64,000 bases of DNA from positions 1 through 64,000 of the forward strand of contig NZ_JAGGKA010000010.1 of assembly GCF_017873215.1 (NCBI RefSeq). Direction: 5' to 3'. Below are positions 17,672-27,670 of the stretch, piece by piece (positions within the stretch are counted from its first letter, which is position 1; the number at the start of each line of letters is the position of its first letter). Both the position numbers and the translations under genes were made by a program. This DNA is from Clostridium tetanomorphum (GTDB taxonomy: Bacteria > Bacillota > Clostridia > Clostridiales > Clostridiaceae). The notes beneath the pieces are model-generated. The model searched no databases. It was given only the letters and a program-made list of their open reading frames with translations, and was not told the DNA's origin.

Positions 17672-17962
17672 TTCAATGTGAATATTTTGAAAATTCTAAC
17701 TCAAATATTGTATCATTTACTAATGTATACTAAAATAAATGAATGTAGAGGAAATATAAAAAAAACTAAAATACTTTATATAAATAATAACATTTAATGA
17801 AAATGCCTAAAATTTAAAGAAATTTAATGAAAAATACTTGAAATATATTCTATATCACTCTATGTAATCTTTGTATAATTATTTAATTCAAATTATACTT
17901 ATCACGTTGTAAAAAATTAATTGCTTTTATAATTATGCAAAGTATTATAGGGGGAGTGATCG
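17672..17962. other. Intergenic gap, no feature seen
   Basis: 290 bases of AT-rich DNA between the HD-GYP gene and the permease. I see no hairpin with a T-run, no aptamer and no reading frame with a ribosome binding site. A possible promoter for the permease is TTGAAA near 17847 with TATGTA 17 bp on, but it is weak. Confidence 0.5.
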
Positions 17963-19366
17963 GTGAACGTATTTAGAAAAAAAACAACTAAAGATTTTAA
18001 AGAGGCTGTATCAAAAACTAATTTAAAAAGAAAACTTAGAGCCTTTGATTTGGCAGCTATTGGGATAGGTTCCGTAGTGGGAACGGGTATTTTTGTGGCC
18101 ACGGGACAAGGATCTCAGTTAGCAGGACCAGCGGTAATAATTTCATTTATCATAGCAGCAATAACTAGTGCATTATGCGCTTTAACATATTCTGAACTTG
18201 CATCAATGTTTCCTGTGTCAGGAAGCACCTATTCTTATTCTTATGTAGCTTTTGGAGAGATTATAGCATGGATTATAGGATGGGATTTAATACTAGAATA
18301 TTTGGTATCAGCTTCAGCAGTTGCTTCAGGATGGTCTGGAACTTTACTAGGAATACTAAAAAATTATGGAATAATTATTCCAGAAGTATTAACCAAAGCA
18401 CCTGTTGCTGGAGGAATGGTAGATTTACCAGCAGTCTTAATAACTTTTGTAATAACCTTTATATTATATCTTGGAGTATCTGAAAGTGCAAAGGTAAATA
18501 ACATTATAGTTGGAGTTAAAATACTTGTTATATTTATATTTATAGTATTAGGATTAAGTCACATAAATTTAGCTAATTATCGTCCTTTTGCACCTTTTGG
18601 AACTAAAGGAATAATGGCAGGAGCGTCTATTATATTTTTCGCATTCATAGGATTTGATGCAGTATCTACTGCTTCAGAAGAAACACAAAATCCTAAAAAA
18701 GATGTGCCACTAGGATTAGCAATATGTTTAATCACAGTGATAATAATGTATATAGGAGTATCCCTTGTATTAACAGGAATAATACCATTTAAATTAGTAA
18801 ATGTACAAGATGCACTTCCAGGTGCACTATCTCATATAGGTATAAATTGGGGAGCAGCTTTAGTAGGAGTTGGAGCTATTCTTGGAATGATTTCTACTTT
18901 ACTTGTGACTTTATATGGACAAGTAAGAGTATTTATGGTTATGGCAAGAGATGGATTGCTTCCTAAAAGATTTGCCAGTGTTAATAAGAAATACAGTACT
19001 CCAGGATTGTGTACTATAATTACTGGAATTATCACTGCTGTAATTGCAGGGTTCTTACCGTTAAACATAATAATGGAATTATGTAATATAGGAACTTTAT
19101 TTGCCTTTGTTCTTGTATCTATAGGAGTTATTGTATTGAGAAAAACAATGCCAAATGTGGAAAGAAAGTTTAAATGTCCAGGAGTTCCTTATACACCTGC
19201 ATTAACAGTAATCTTTTGTGGATATTTAATGACAAGTTTACCTTTAATGACTTGGGTAAGATTTGGAATTTGGCTTGCTTTAGGCTTAATTATATATTTT
19301 GCGTATGGATATAAAAATAGTACATTAAATAAAAATTCACAAGAAACATTAGAAAAAGCAATATAA
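17963..19366 (+). CDS. APC-family amino acid permease
   Basis: A 467-residue integral membrane protein with about twelve helices. The first helix has the APC signature GIGSVVGTGIFVATG, and helix 6 has the FFAFIGFDAVSTASEETQNPKKDVP stretch typical of the cationic amino acid transporter subgroup (YfnA/CAT type). It should import an amino acid with a proton or exchange two amino acids across the membrane; the substrate cannot be told from sequence. GTG 17963 is supported by GGGGGAGTG. It is a single gene with its own terminator. Confidence 0.88.
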   Translation: MNVFRKKTTKDFKEAVSKTNLKRKLRAFDLAAIGIGSVVGTGIFVATGQGSQLAGPAVIISFIIAAITSALCALTYSELASMFPVSGSTYSYSYVAFGEIIAWIIGWDLILEYLVSASAVASGWSGTLLGILKNYGIIIPEVLTKAPVAGGMVDLPAVLITFVITFILYLGVSESAKVNNIIVGVKILVIFIFIVLGLSHINLANYRPFAPFGTKGIMAGASIIFFAFIGFDAVSTASEETQNPKKDVPLGLAICLITVIIMYIGVSLVLTGIIPFKLVNVQDALPGALSHIGINWGAALVGVGAILGMISTLLVTLYGQVRVFMVMARDGLLPKRFASVNKKYSTPGLCTIITGIITAVIAGFLPLNIIMELCNIGTLFAFVLVSIGVIVLRKTMPNVERKFKCPGVPYTPALTVIFCGYLMTSLPLMTWVRFGIWLALGLIIYFAYGYKNSTLNKNSQETLEKAI

Positions 19367-19376
19367 GAAAGTAAAA

Positions 19377-19437
19377 AGGGTCTATCTCAAAGTGAAAACA
19401 TATTGCAGTATGTTCTAAGATAGACCGTTATTTATTT
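19377..19437 (+). terminator. Rho-independent terminator
   Basis: GGTCTATCT/AGATAGACC stem with an inner AACATA/TATGTT hairpin, then a T-rich tract. It ends the permease gene. Confidence 0.8.
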
Positions 19438-19504
19438 TTTGTATAGCTATAATTTTATACTACAAATAGAAATAATGATTAATACTAGCCTTAACAAGTT
19501 TAGT

Positions 19505-20722
19505 TTATATACAGTCAGACAATATAGAAGTTTTAACTTTATTATATGCATATTCTATAGATGAATCTAAATTATTATTGTTTTTACCTCCACCTTGTGC
19601 AGAAAAGTCACTTCCACCGCCGCTTCCATCAATTAAAGTTATGGCATCTTTTAGAAGGGAGTTCATACTTATAATACTTAGGTCTTTTGAACGCATAAAT
19701 ATAAGTTGGACTTTATTTTCAGATACTACTCCAAATAAAACTATAATTTTAGAATTTGATACTAACTTTGTTGCTAACATATTAACATATTTTAAATCAA
19801 CATTAGTATATATGGACTTAAGAATTCGTATATCATTTATATTTTCACAGGAATTGAGCATGTTTTGAACTTCATATTCTGCAACCTGGGCTTTCAAAGC
19901 ATTTTTTTCAGTAGTAACTTTATTAAAATTCTCTGAAAAAGTTTCTACTTTACTTAATAGATCATCTTCGTTACATTTTAAAAGGTTACACACAGCGGTT
20001 ATTTTTTCTGATTTTGAAAAGAAATCTGATACTGCCTTACTACCACATAAAATATATATTCGTGTACCATTTTTTAACTTTTCGTATTTGCTAATTTTAA
20101 TTAGTTGAATTTCAATTGTTGATTTAGGATATATTCCTGTACAGTTACTTATATGGATATGTCCAATTTTAATTATTTTAATTTTTTTATCTTTTTTTCC
20201 AGTAGTTTTTTTTATTGATAACTTTTTTAATTCAGCGTTAGTTGCATAGAATATATCTACAGCAATATTATTTAAAATTATTTTGTTGGTCATTTCTTCA
20301 ACTTTTTTAATTTCATCTTTCCCAATAGTTTTATCAATGTCAATATAGAAGTCATCATTGTCAAAATGAGTATTAATAGCATTAGCATTAAATAATTCTG
20401 AAAAGGAAGCAGAGATTATATGTTGAGCAAGATTTTGCTGCATATAAGCATATCTCTTTTCCCAATCTATAATGCATTTAACTTTATGAATTTTTAAAGG
20501 TTTTACTTTAACTACATGATATGTTTTTTCATCCTTTTCATATACATTGATTACATCAACAGAATTTATGCAACCAGTATCGTTAGGATGATTTTCATCT
20601 CCAGGATAAAAATAAGTTTTATCTAATTCAATATGATATTCATTATGCTTTTCAATTATATTTATAATTTCAGCAATAAACTCCTTTTCATAAGGATTTT
20701 CATAATAAAGTTTTTCTAACAT
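19505..20722 (-). CDS. AlaX-L-like protein (AlaRS editing domain plus DHHA1) with altered zinc ligands
   Basis: A 405-residue protein. ATG 20722 follows AAAGGAG, so the first 19 upstream in-frame codons are not used. The order is an N-terminal beta-barrel (YYENPYEKEF, GDENHPNDTG), an alanyl-tRNA editing core (about 85-215), a coiled coil (about 270-300) and a DHHA1 domain ending in a Gly-rich GSGGGSDFSAQGGG loop. This is the layout of trans-editing AlaX-L, which removes mis-charged Ser or Gly from tRNA-Ala. However, the HxxxH zinc motif reads N97-LAQ-H101 and the CxxxH motif reads C194-TGI-Y198. Two of four expected ligands are therefore missing, and hydrolytic editing may be lost or changed. 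The frame is intact, so this is not simple decay. Confidence 0.8.
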   Translation of the reverse strand: MLEKLYYENPYEKEFIAEIINIIEKHNEYHIELDKTYFYPGDENHPNDTGCINSVDVINVYEKDEKTYHVVKVKPLKIHKVKCIIDWEKRYAYMQQNLAQHIISASFSELFNANAINTHFDNDDFYIDIDKTIGKDEIKKVEEMTNKIILNNIAVDIFYATNAELKKLSIKKTTGKKDKKIKIIKIGHIHISNCTGIYPKSTIEIQLIKISKYEKLKNGTRIYILCGSKAVSDFFSKSEKITAVCNLLKCNEDDLLSKVETFSENFNKVTTEKNALKAQVAEYEVQNMLNSCENINDIRILKSIYTNVDLKYVNMLATKLVSNSKIIVLFGVVSENKVQLIFMRSKDLSIISMNSLLKDAITLIDGSGGGSDFSAQGGGKNNNNLDSSIEYAYNKVKTSILSDCI

Positions 20723-20868
20723 CAAAATACTCCTTTTGGTTATTATATTTATACGATAGCTTACATTTAGCACCCACATTTTCTATATAAATGTGGGATA
20801 AGAAGTTGTACCACCATGGATAAGTAGGTGTAAATACTCTATAGTTTATATTTTAACATAAACTAAAG

Positions 20869-22476
20869 CTATTTTAATTCTATATAATGAAATAGTTTTT
20901 CACTTATAAATAATATAAAAATAAGCAAAATAAACCCTAAGATATTTATGGATAAAAGTGCAATATTCATAAGTTTAAATTTGATGTATATAATAAGTCC
21001 AGGTATTACAGGAAGGAAAAAAACAATATATTGAATAATGCCTTCTAAGATTCCCCCATTTCCTTTATCATCCACAGGAATGAAGAAATGAACTATTATT
21101 TTTGAAAGTCCTTTAGATAAATTAATTATTATTAAAGCTATTAAATATATAAGTGATGTGAGTAAATATTCTTTACTGGTTAATCCAATAGGAAGTATTA
21201 TACTCATTAATATAAATATAGCAAAAGCATAATTGTGAAAAATTATATATAGTAGTTTTTTCTTTACGCTTCCAGGAAGTAAATAAATATATGTTTTGCT
21301 AAGTTCATATTTAATTGAGGAAACAGGATTAATTCCTAGAGACATAGAAAGACACATTATAAACATCACTGCATAAATATTATTTTTATCTGGATAAATG
21401 CTTAGGTAATATCCTCCTATAAAAGAAATTAGAGCCAATACTAAACATATAATAACATGTCTTTTTAATGATCCATTTCTTTTACTTAATATAGAATTTT
21501 TATATAAAAAAGCTCCTTCACCATTTATTTTGTGAAAAATATTTTCCTTAACTGGAGTTATTGATTCCTCTTTATTTGTTGGGATAGAGTCTTCAATGAT
21601 AATTTGGTCTAGGCTTCGTTCATCTATATTCATATTTTTAAGTTCTACATTTTCACTAACCACTTCATAGTAATCTACAGCAAGAATAATAGTAAATGTA
21701 AATATCATAACTGTTAAAGAGAAAATTAAAATTAAATCCAGTAAGGGAAAGACTTCTTTGCTTAGGGGATAGATTATTATATTCTTCATCCAAGATAATA
21801 GAGGTATTTTAGTAGTTATTATGTTAATTACAGCAAAAAAGGATTTAGAGGAAGCAAACCAAAAAGTCATTGATATATATACTAATATAGCAACAGCAAG
21901 AAATAAACATATCCTCTTTATTAGTTTTTCAGCATTAAATCTAATTTTTATAGAATAAATTAGAAAGTTTAAGCATTTAAAAAACAATACAATTAGTGAT
22001 ACACCAATTAAGCTGAAAAATAATCTCCAAATGTTCAAGTTTAAAGATTTAAATAGTATAACCCATATTAAAATTACATAGAAAAAGTAGTTTAATATAA
22101 ATTGAAAAGCACCAGTAATTATAGAAAAAATCCAAATAGATCTTTCTCCTATAGGGGAAGGAAATAAGTAATGAACATCCTGTATAGAAAAGTCCAGTGG
22201 TTTATAATTAGAAGATGCCTTTAACAGGATATAGAAAAATATTATAAAAAGTATAGTTATAATTATTACTGAAATTAAATTTATATTTATATTAGAAGAA
22301 TTAATAAAACTTTTTTTACTATTCCTTCTTAGCATACTTAATACAATAAATATAATAGGAAAAATAAGAGTTTCTAGCTTCCTAAGAGCTGTTATTGGAT
22401 TAGTTAAAAAATATTTAATTTTGTTTTTTACTTGGACAATTTTTATATAGGAAAGGGTTTTAAAGTCTTTAAACAT
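20869..22476 (-). CDS. ABC exporter permease (multi-pass)
   Basis: A 535-residue protein with about 12 predicted hydrophobic segments in two halves, separated by a charged loop (about 285-325). It resembles the putative ABC exporter permeases of Firmicutes that pair with a CcmA/BcrA-type ATPase. AGGAGG is seven bases upstream of the ATG. The ATPase gene lies 43 bases upstream on the same strand, so the two form one transporter. The substrate is unknown; there is no peptide or bacteriocin gene nearby. A weak hairpin near 20841-20864 may end the unit. Confidence 0.8.
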   Translation of the reverse strand: MFKDFKTLSYIKIVQVKNKIKYFLTNPITALRKLETLIFPIIFIVLSMLRRNSKKSFINSSNININLISVIIITILFIIFFYILLKASSNYKPLDFSIQDVHYLFPSPIGERSIWIFSIITGAFQFILNYFFYVILIWVILFKSLNLNIWRLFFSLIGVSLIVLFFKCLNFLIYSIKIRFNAEKLIKRICLFLAVAILVYISMTFWFASSKSFFAVINIITTKIPLLSWMKNIIIYPLSKEVFPLLDLILIFSLTVMIFTFTIILAVDYYEVVSENVELKNMNIDERSLDQIIIEDSIPTNKEESITPVKENIFHKINGEGAFLYKNSILSKRNGSLKRHVIICLVLALISFIGGYYLSIYPDKNNIYAVMFIMCLSMSLGINPVSSIKYELSKTYIYLLPGSVKKKLLYIIFHNYAFAIFILMSIILPIGLTSKEYLLTSLIYLIALIIINLSKGLSKIIVHFFIPVDDKGNGGILEGIIQYIVFFLPVIPGLIIYIKFKLMNIALLSINILGFILLIFILFISEKLFHYIELK

Positions 22477-22519
22477 AATAATTTCCTCCTTGGTAAGTAA
22501 TTAAAATTCAATGTTTTAA

Positions 22520-23239
22520 CTATTTGCTTGAAATATCTAAGAATATATCTTCCAAGGACATTTCTACCTTTGAGTTAATCATATTTTGCAAATCATCTTT
22601 TGTTCCATAAGCAAGTACGGTTCCATTTTTCATTATTATAATGTTATCACTTATTTCTTCCACAGAAGACAGAATATGTGTACTTATAAGTATGGTTTTA
22701 CCTTCATCTCTAAGTAAACTTAAAATAGATTTTAAATCCTTAATTCCTTGAGGATCAAGTCCTACAAAAGGCTCGTCTATTAAAAATATATCTGGATTAT
22801 GTAAAAGTCCCATAGAAATAGATAATTTCTGCTTCATTCCTTTAGATAGATTTTTACCTAAAGTATTTTTTTTATCTAAAATATTGAAAAGCTTTAATGT
22901 TTCATAAGCTTTATTTTCCCAGTTATTCAATTTATAAGCTAATGCTATAAACTTTAAGTGTTCCCAAATTGTAAGATAAGGATATATGTCAGGAGTTTCT
23001 GGCATATAAGCTAATTTTTCTCTTACACATTTATCCTTTATACTTTTACCGAATATAAATATATCTCCTTCATTTTTTCTTAAAAGAGATAGTATGCATT
23101 TTATAGTTGTAGTTTTGCCTGCACCATTAGGGCCTGCTAGAATAGTGATCTCTCCAGCATTTAGTTTGAAGGATATGCCTTTAAGTGCTTCAGTTTTTCC
23201 AAAGTTTTTAACTAAATTATTAACTTCCATTGATATCAA
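22520..23239 (-). CDS. ABC transporter ATPase (BcrA/CcmA type)
   Basis: A 239-residue ATPase with Walker A GPNGAGKTTT, the Q-loop at AYMPETPD, signature LSKGMKQKLS, Walker B IFLIDEPFVGLDP and a switch His in STHILSSVEE. The start is probably TTG 23239, since GGAGGAGAT lies eight bases before it; ATG 23230, three codons on, is possible. The variant signature (LSKGM) is common in this exporter group. It is cotranscribed with the permease at 20869-22476 and divergent from the 23501 ABC operon. Confidence 0.88.
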   Translation of the reverse strand: MISMEVNNLVKNFGKTEALKGISFKLNAGEITILAGPNGAGKTTTIKCILSLLRKNEGDIFIFGKSIKDKCVREKLAYMPETPDIYPYLTIWEHLKFIALAYKLNNWENKAYETLKLFNILDKKNTLGKNLSKGMKQKLSISMGLLHNPDIFLIDEPFVGLDPQGIKDLKSILSLLRDEGKTILISTHILSSVEEISDNIIIMKNGTVLAYGTKDDLQNMINSKVEMSLEDIFLDISSK

Positions 23240-23341
23240 TATTATCTCCTCCTTTTAAACTATCTCTATTATAATTGATTTTTTTTATAGTGAATATGAC
23301 TTTATAAATTCTTTATAATTTATATGAATAAGTTTTTTAAC

Positions 23342-23374
23342 TCTTACAAAACTGTAAGATAAGTTTTTTATATG
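23342..23374 (+). promoter_or_regulatory. Possible two-half-site operator and -10 for the 23501 ABC operon
   Basis: TCTTAC (23342) and TGTAAG (23353) are 11 bp apart and also form the inverted repeat CTTACA-AAAC-TGTAAG. A -10-like TATATG begins 16 bp after the second site, at 23369. The spacing matches the three better sites in this window, but the half-sites are weaker. Confidence 0.35.
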
Positions 23375-23500
23375 TAAGATATCAGTTATTGTTTTAAAGA
23401 TGGTAAAAAAATATAATAAAATCATAGTTTACGAAAATTATTGATAAGTAGCTATTATATAAATAAGATTTTAATTTTTAAGTAGAGAGAGGTAAGAAAG

Positions 23501-24181
23501 ATGGAAATATTAAAGGTTGAAAGTTTATCAAAAATTTATGGAGAAGGCAATAACAAAGTAGAAGCGTTAAAGAATGTATCATTTTCTATAAATAGAGGGG
23601 AATTTACTGCTATAGTAGGGGCATCAGGCTCGGGGAAAAGTACTCTACTTCATGTTTTAGGAGGACTTGATAGGCCAAGTTCCGGTAAAGTTTATTTAGA
23701 TGGAGAAGATATATATAGATTAAATGAAGAAAAGTTAGCTATATTTAGAAGAAGGAATATTGGTTTTGTATTTCAATTTTTTAATCTTATACCTGTATTA
23801 GATGTAGAGGAAAACATAGGACTTCCGGCTTTATTAGATAAAGAAAAGGTGGATAAAAGTTACTTAGAAGAAGTAATAAATATGCTTGGATTAAAAGAAA
23901 GAATAAAACATCTTCCATCAGAATTGTCAGGAGGACAACAACAGAGAGTTTCCATTGGAAGAGCTTTAATAAATAAACCAGCTATAATTCTTGCAGATGA
24001 ACCTACAGGAAATTTGGATAGCAAAAATAGCAAAGAAGTAATGGAGCTTTTAAAACTTTCATCTAAAAAGTATAATCAAACACTTATAGTTATAACTCAT
24101 GACATAAATATTGCAGAACAGGCAGATAGGGTAATAACCATAGCAGATGGTGAAATGAAATCTGATGAAAGAATAAGGTAG
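23501..24181 (+). CDS. ABC transporter ATPase (MacB/LolD type)
   Basis: A 226-residue ATPase with Walker A GASGSGKST, a QFFNLIPVLDVEENI Q-loop region typical of the MacB/LolD/FtsE group, signature LSGGQQQR, Walker B IILADEPTGNLDS and switch His in VITHD. GAGAGG precedes the ATG. It is paired with the FtsX-type permease that starts 13 bases downstream, and a two-component system follows. The whole looks like a mechanotransmission-type exporter or antimicrobial-resistance unit under its own sensor. Confidence 0.9.
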   Translation: MEILKVESLSKIYGEGNNKVEALKNVSFSINRGEFTAIVGASGSGKSTLLHVLGGLDRPSSGKVYLDGEDIYRLNEEKLAIFRRRNIGFVFQFFNLIPVLDVEENIGLPALLDKEKVDKSYLEEVINMLGLKERIKHLPSELSGGQQQRVSIGRALINKPAIILADEPTGNLDSKNSKEVMELLKLSSKKYNQTLIVITHDINIAEQADRVITIADGEMKSDERIR

Positions 24182-24194
24182 GAGGACAAAAGTT

Positions 24195-26720
24195 ATGAAT
24201 AGCTATAAAGAGATAACTAATAAATATTTAAAACATAATAAAAAAAGAAGTATTCTAACAATTTGTGGAATAATACTTTCTGTAGCACTTATTACATCTA
24301 TAGGATTATTTATAAAAAGCATGCAAAATACTTTTATTCAAGAGGCTATAAGGGACTATGGGTCCTTTCATGTATCGATTAATAGTAGTAGTGATAAAGA
24401 CTACAGTAAAGTTAATGACAACCCTAAAATAGAGAAGGTAGGACTTAGAGAAAACTGGGATGAAATTTCTTTGAAATCTTCAAAGGGTATAGAACTTATA
24501 AAATTTGATAAAAATGCATTAGAGCTTTTACCTTATGAAGCTGTAGAGGGAAGTCTTCCAAAGGCGGAAGGAGAAATAGCTTTAGAGAATTGGGCATTAA
24601 ATTATATAGATAATTCATCTAAAATAGGGGATAATATAAAATTAAAACTTTCAGATGGACAGATAAAAGAATTTAAATTAACAGGATTTATTAAGAATAA
24701 TGCTTATAGTCAGTATAGAGGAATATCTACAGGAATAATTTATTCGGATAAATTTAATATGAATAAAGCTACCATGTATATAACTATATCTAAAAAAGCA
24801 GATATTTCCGATACCGTTAAGGAATTGAGAAAAACATTTAAGAAGTTAAATACTAATGAAGATTATATAAGACTTTTAGGAGAAGGATCAAGTAAAAACG
24901 TTAATAATTCACTATATTCCATAGCTGCCTTTATAATTGGTATAGTGGTTATTGCTACAGTAGCGGTTATATATAATTCTTTTCAAATCAGTGTTGTGGA
25001 GAGAATAAAGCAGTTTGGACTTCTAAGAGCTGTAGGTTCTACTCCAAGGCAGATTAGAAGCATAGTGCTAAGAGAAGCTACTGTAATGAGTTTAATTGGA
25101 GTACCAATTGGTCTTTTATGTGGAGTTTTAGCAATATTTGTAGTGGCACAGATATTTAAAATGATGTCAAATTCTGTATTTGGGGAATTGAATGTGGATA
25201 TATCTTATACAATTTTAGCTATAAGTGCATTAGTAGGATTAATGTCTATATATGTATCAGCATTAATACCAGCAAGATTTGCTGGAAAAATATCTCCACT
25301 AGTTGCTATTAGTAGTAGAAATTCTATTGTAAAAGAGAAAATTAAAAAGAATAGAGGAAGAATAGTTAAAAAGTTTTTAAATATTAATAGTTTAATGGCA
25401 TTTAAAAATATAAAAAGAAATAAGAAGAGATTTAATATAACAGTATTTTCAATAGTAATTAGTATAACTTTATTTATATTTTTTTCTTCATTTGTAAATA
25501 TGACTATGAATTTCACAGGAAGCAAAACGGAAAGTGAAAATGCTCACTTTTTTGTAATGGGTGTATTAGATAAAAAGGATAATAGTTCTTTAACAGATAA
25601 AATAATAGATAAAATAAAAAACAATGAGGAAGTAGCAGAAGTAATTACTAATCGCCAAAATTATATATCAAAGGCTTTAATTTCAACGGATAAAAAGGAA
25701 AAGGAACCAGAAAGTATTGTACCTCGTATATATTCGAAAGGTAAATTTGAGTCTGAAGAAATTATTGCATTAAATACAGCATTCGATATTTATGATGATG
25801 TTAAGCTTGATAGAACTAAAAGATATGTAACAGCTGGAAAAATAAATAAGGAAAAAATGGCTAAAGAAAATGAGGTTATAATTGTAAAGAATAACTTAAT
25901 AAGAGGAAAGAAGGGAATGTATGAAGGACCTCTTACAAATTTAAAACTTGGAGATAGTTTTTATATTTATAAAAATGCTTTATTGTATAATGAAGATAAC
26001 ATAAAAATTAATAATAAATTAACTGATTTTAATAAAGAAGATGTGATAAAGGTTAAAGTAGGAGCTGTAGTAGACAAGGCGCCATATAATTTTATTGTTA
26101 ATTCAGAAAATCTACAAATAATAGTTTCAAAAGATGTTCTTAAAAATATATGTGGCAAAGATATAGAGAAAATTCCTTATATTTCTGCAGGAGTAGTACT
26201 AAAAGATGAAAAAAGAGAGCAGAAATTTCAAAAATGGATTCAGCCATTGGGAGATAATAGCGGAATAAAAGTTATGAATACTATAAAGATGAATGAAGAA
26301 GCAAGAGCTAGCATTTTGCAGATTCAAATCTTAATGTATGGATTTATAGCAGTAATTTCATTAATTGGTGGTGTTAATATAATTAATACCATTACAACTA
26401 ATTTAATTTTAAGAAGAAAAGAAATTGCTTCATTAAGTGCCATAGGAATGACTTATAAAAATATAAGAGCAATGGTTTTAACAGAAAGTGTTTTGTATGC
26501 TGTATATGGTTCTATTTATGGTGGAATAATTGGAACGACACTGGCATATTTAAATTCTGCTAACTTTAGAAGTTTAAAGAGTTTTAAATGGACAATACCT
26601 TGGTCAACTATAGGAATTGCAGTTTTAATAGTCACATTAATAAGTTTAATTTCAGCAGTGAAACCATTAAATAAAATTAAAAAAGAAAATATCATTGATG
26701 TAATACGAGGAGAAGAATAA
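24195..26720 (+). CDS. FtsX-like ABC permease
   Basis: An 841-residue permease with one N-terminal helix (about 20-37), an extracytoplasmic domain, an FtsX domain with three helices (about 240-370), a further helix near 412-432, a second extracytoplasmic domain (about 435-700) and a second FtsX domain (about 705-835). The GLLRAVGSTPRQIRSIVLREA-type cytoplasmic coupling segment appears in the first FtsX domain, with a variant in the second (IASLSAIGMTYKNIRAMVLTES). It is a duplicated MacB/YtrF-style arrangement. AGGAGG precedes the ATG. Cargo is unknown; antimicrobial peptide sensing or removal is a reasonable guess given the downstream kinase. Confidence 0.87.
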   Translation: MNSYKEITNKYLKHNKKRSILTICGIILSVALITSIGLFIKSMQNTFIQEAIRDYGSFHVSINSSSDKDYSKVNDNPKIEKVGLRENWDEISLKSSKGIELIKFDKNALELLPYEAVEGSLPKAEGEIALENWALNYIDNSSKIGDNIKLKLSDGQIKEFKLTGFIKNNAYSQYRGISTGIIYSDKFNMNKATMYITISKKADISDTVKELRKTFKKLNTNEDYIRLLGEGSSKNVNNSLYSIAAFIIGIVVIATVAVIYNSFQISVVERIKQFGLLRAVGSTPRQIRSIVLREATVMSLIGVPIGLLCGVLAIFVVAQIFKMMSNSVFGELNVDISYTILAISALVGLMSIYVSALIPARFAGKISPLVAISSRNSIVKEKIKKNRGRIVKKFLNINSLMAFKNIKRNKKRFNITVFSIVISITLFIFFSSFVNMTMNFTGSKTESENAHFFVMGVLDKKDNSSLTDKIIDKIKNNEEVAEVITNRQNYISKALISTDKKEKEPESIVPRIYSKGKFESEEIIALNTAFDIYDDVKLDRTKRYVTAGKINKEKMAKENEVIIVKNNLIRGKKGMYEGPLTNLKLGDSFYIYKNALLYNEDNIKINNKLTDFNKEDVIKVKVGAVVDKAPYNFIVNSENLQIIVSKDVLKNICGKDIEKIPYISAGVVLKDEKREQKFQKWIQPLGDNSGIKVMNTIKMNEEARASILQIQILMYGFIAVISLIGGVNIINTITTNLILRRKEIASLSAIGMTYKNIRAMVLTESVLYAVYGSIYGGIIGTTLAYLNSANFRSLKSFKWTIPWSTIGIAVLIVTLISLISAVKPLNKIKKENIIDVIRGEE

Positions 26721-26800
26721 GGGCAAATGATAAGATAATAAATAACTCCATTTTTACATTAAGATATATGAGAAAGTTAAGTATATAGTAAATTAAAAAA

Positions 26801-26853
26801 GGTGTGTAGCTTAAATTATCCTTAAATTAAGGAAGCTATACATCTTTTTATTA
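26801..26853 (+). terminator. Terminator of the 23501 ABC operon
   Basis: GGTGTGTAGCTT pairs with AAGCTATACATC, with an inner TCCTTAA/TTAAGGA hairpin, followed by TTTTT. Confidence 0.75.
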
Positions 26854-26968
26854 TATATGGAATTGCAAAAAATGTACTTTGTGCTTTGTGATCTGTAAAA
26901 AGTGCGTGACATTTTTCACTTGTGATATAATAATTCTAAAAATATATTTTTATGGGAGGGTTTTTTAT

Positions 26969-27664
26969 ATGAACAAAATACTTCTTTTAGAAGATGATGA
27001 AGCCTTGGCTTTGGGAATAGAATTTACACTTAAAGATGAAGGATATGATGTGACTAGATGTGCATATGTAGAAGATGCTATAAAAGCTTTCAACAAAGAA
27101 GAATTTAATATAGTCATATTAGATGTAATGTTATCTGATGGAAGTGGATATGATGTATGTAAACATATAAGAGAGAAAAGTGAAGTGCCGGTAATATTTT
27201 TAACTGCTTGTGATGATGAAGTCAATGTGGTTTTAGGATTAGATATAGGAGGAGACGATTATATAACAAAACCGTTTAGAGTAAGGGAGCTTATATCAAG
27301 GATTAGAGCTATTCAGAGAAGACTAGAGAAAGAGTTTGGTAAAAAGAACATACTAAAATGCAAAGATATTGTATTATACACAGAAAATGCAAAGGTTGAA
27401 AAGACAGGAGAAGAGATAACTCTTTCTTCCCAGGAATACAAACTTCTTTTAATATTTATGACAAATCCTAAGAAAATAATGAGTAGAGAAGAAATATTAG
27501 ATAAATTAATAGAAGGAGCAGGAGCTTATTTCGATACTAATACTCTTTCTGTATATATAAAAAGAGTTAGAGAAAAGATAGAAAATGATTTCTCAAATCC
27601 TGAGTATATAAAAACCAAAAGAGGTATTGGTTACATTTGGAATTTAGAAGTGCAGAAGGAGTAA
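26969..27664 (+). CDS. OmpR-family response regulator next to an ABC exporter
   Basis: A 231-residue protein. ATG 26969 is preferred, with GGGAGGG upstream; the longer frame from 26879 runs through the promoter. The receiver has E8-D9-D10, phosphoacceptor D52 (ILDVML), T and K in FLTA and DDYITKPF. The winged helix has LSSQEYKLLL and DTNTLSVYIKRVREKI. It is cotranscribed with the kinase that starts six bases downstream. The ABC operon at 23501 immediately upstream is the likely target. TATAAT (26926) is a plausible -10 in a leader that also contains TTTGTGAT and CTTGTGAT. Confidence 0.9.
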   Translation: MNKILLLEDDEALALGIEFTLKDEGYDVTRCAYVEDAIKAFNKEEFNIVILDVMLSDGSGYDVCKHIREKSEVPVIFLTACDDEVNVVLGLDIGGDDYITKPFRVRELISRIRAIQRRLEKEFGKKNILKCKDIVLYTENAKVEKTGEEITLSSQEYKLLLIFMTNPKKIMSREEILDKLIEGAGAYFDTNTLSVYIKRVREKIENDFSNPEYIKTKRGIGYIWNLEVQKE

Positions 27665-27670
27665 TGTAGT

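Noticed and set aside
26879-26968. N-terminal extension of the 26969 response regulator
   Set aside because: It spans the promoter region, has no ribosome binding site and does not match receiver domains.
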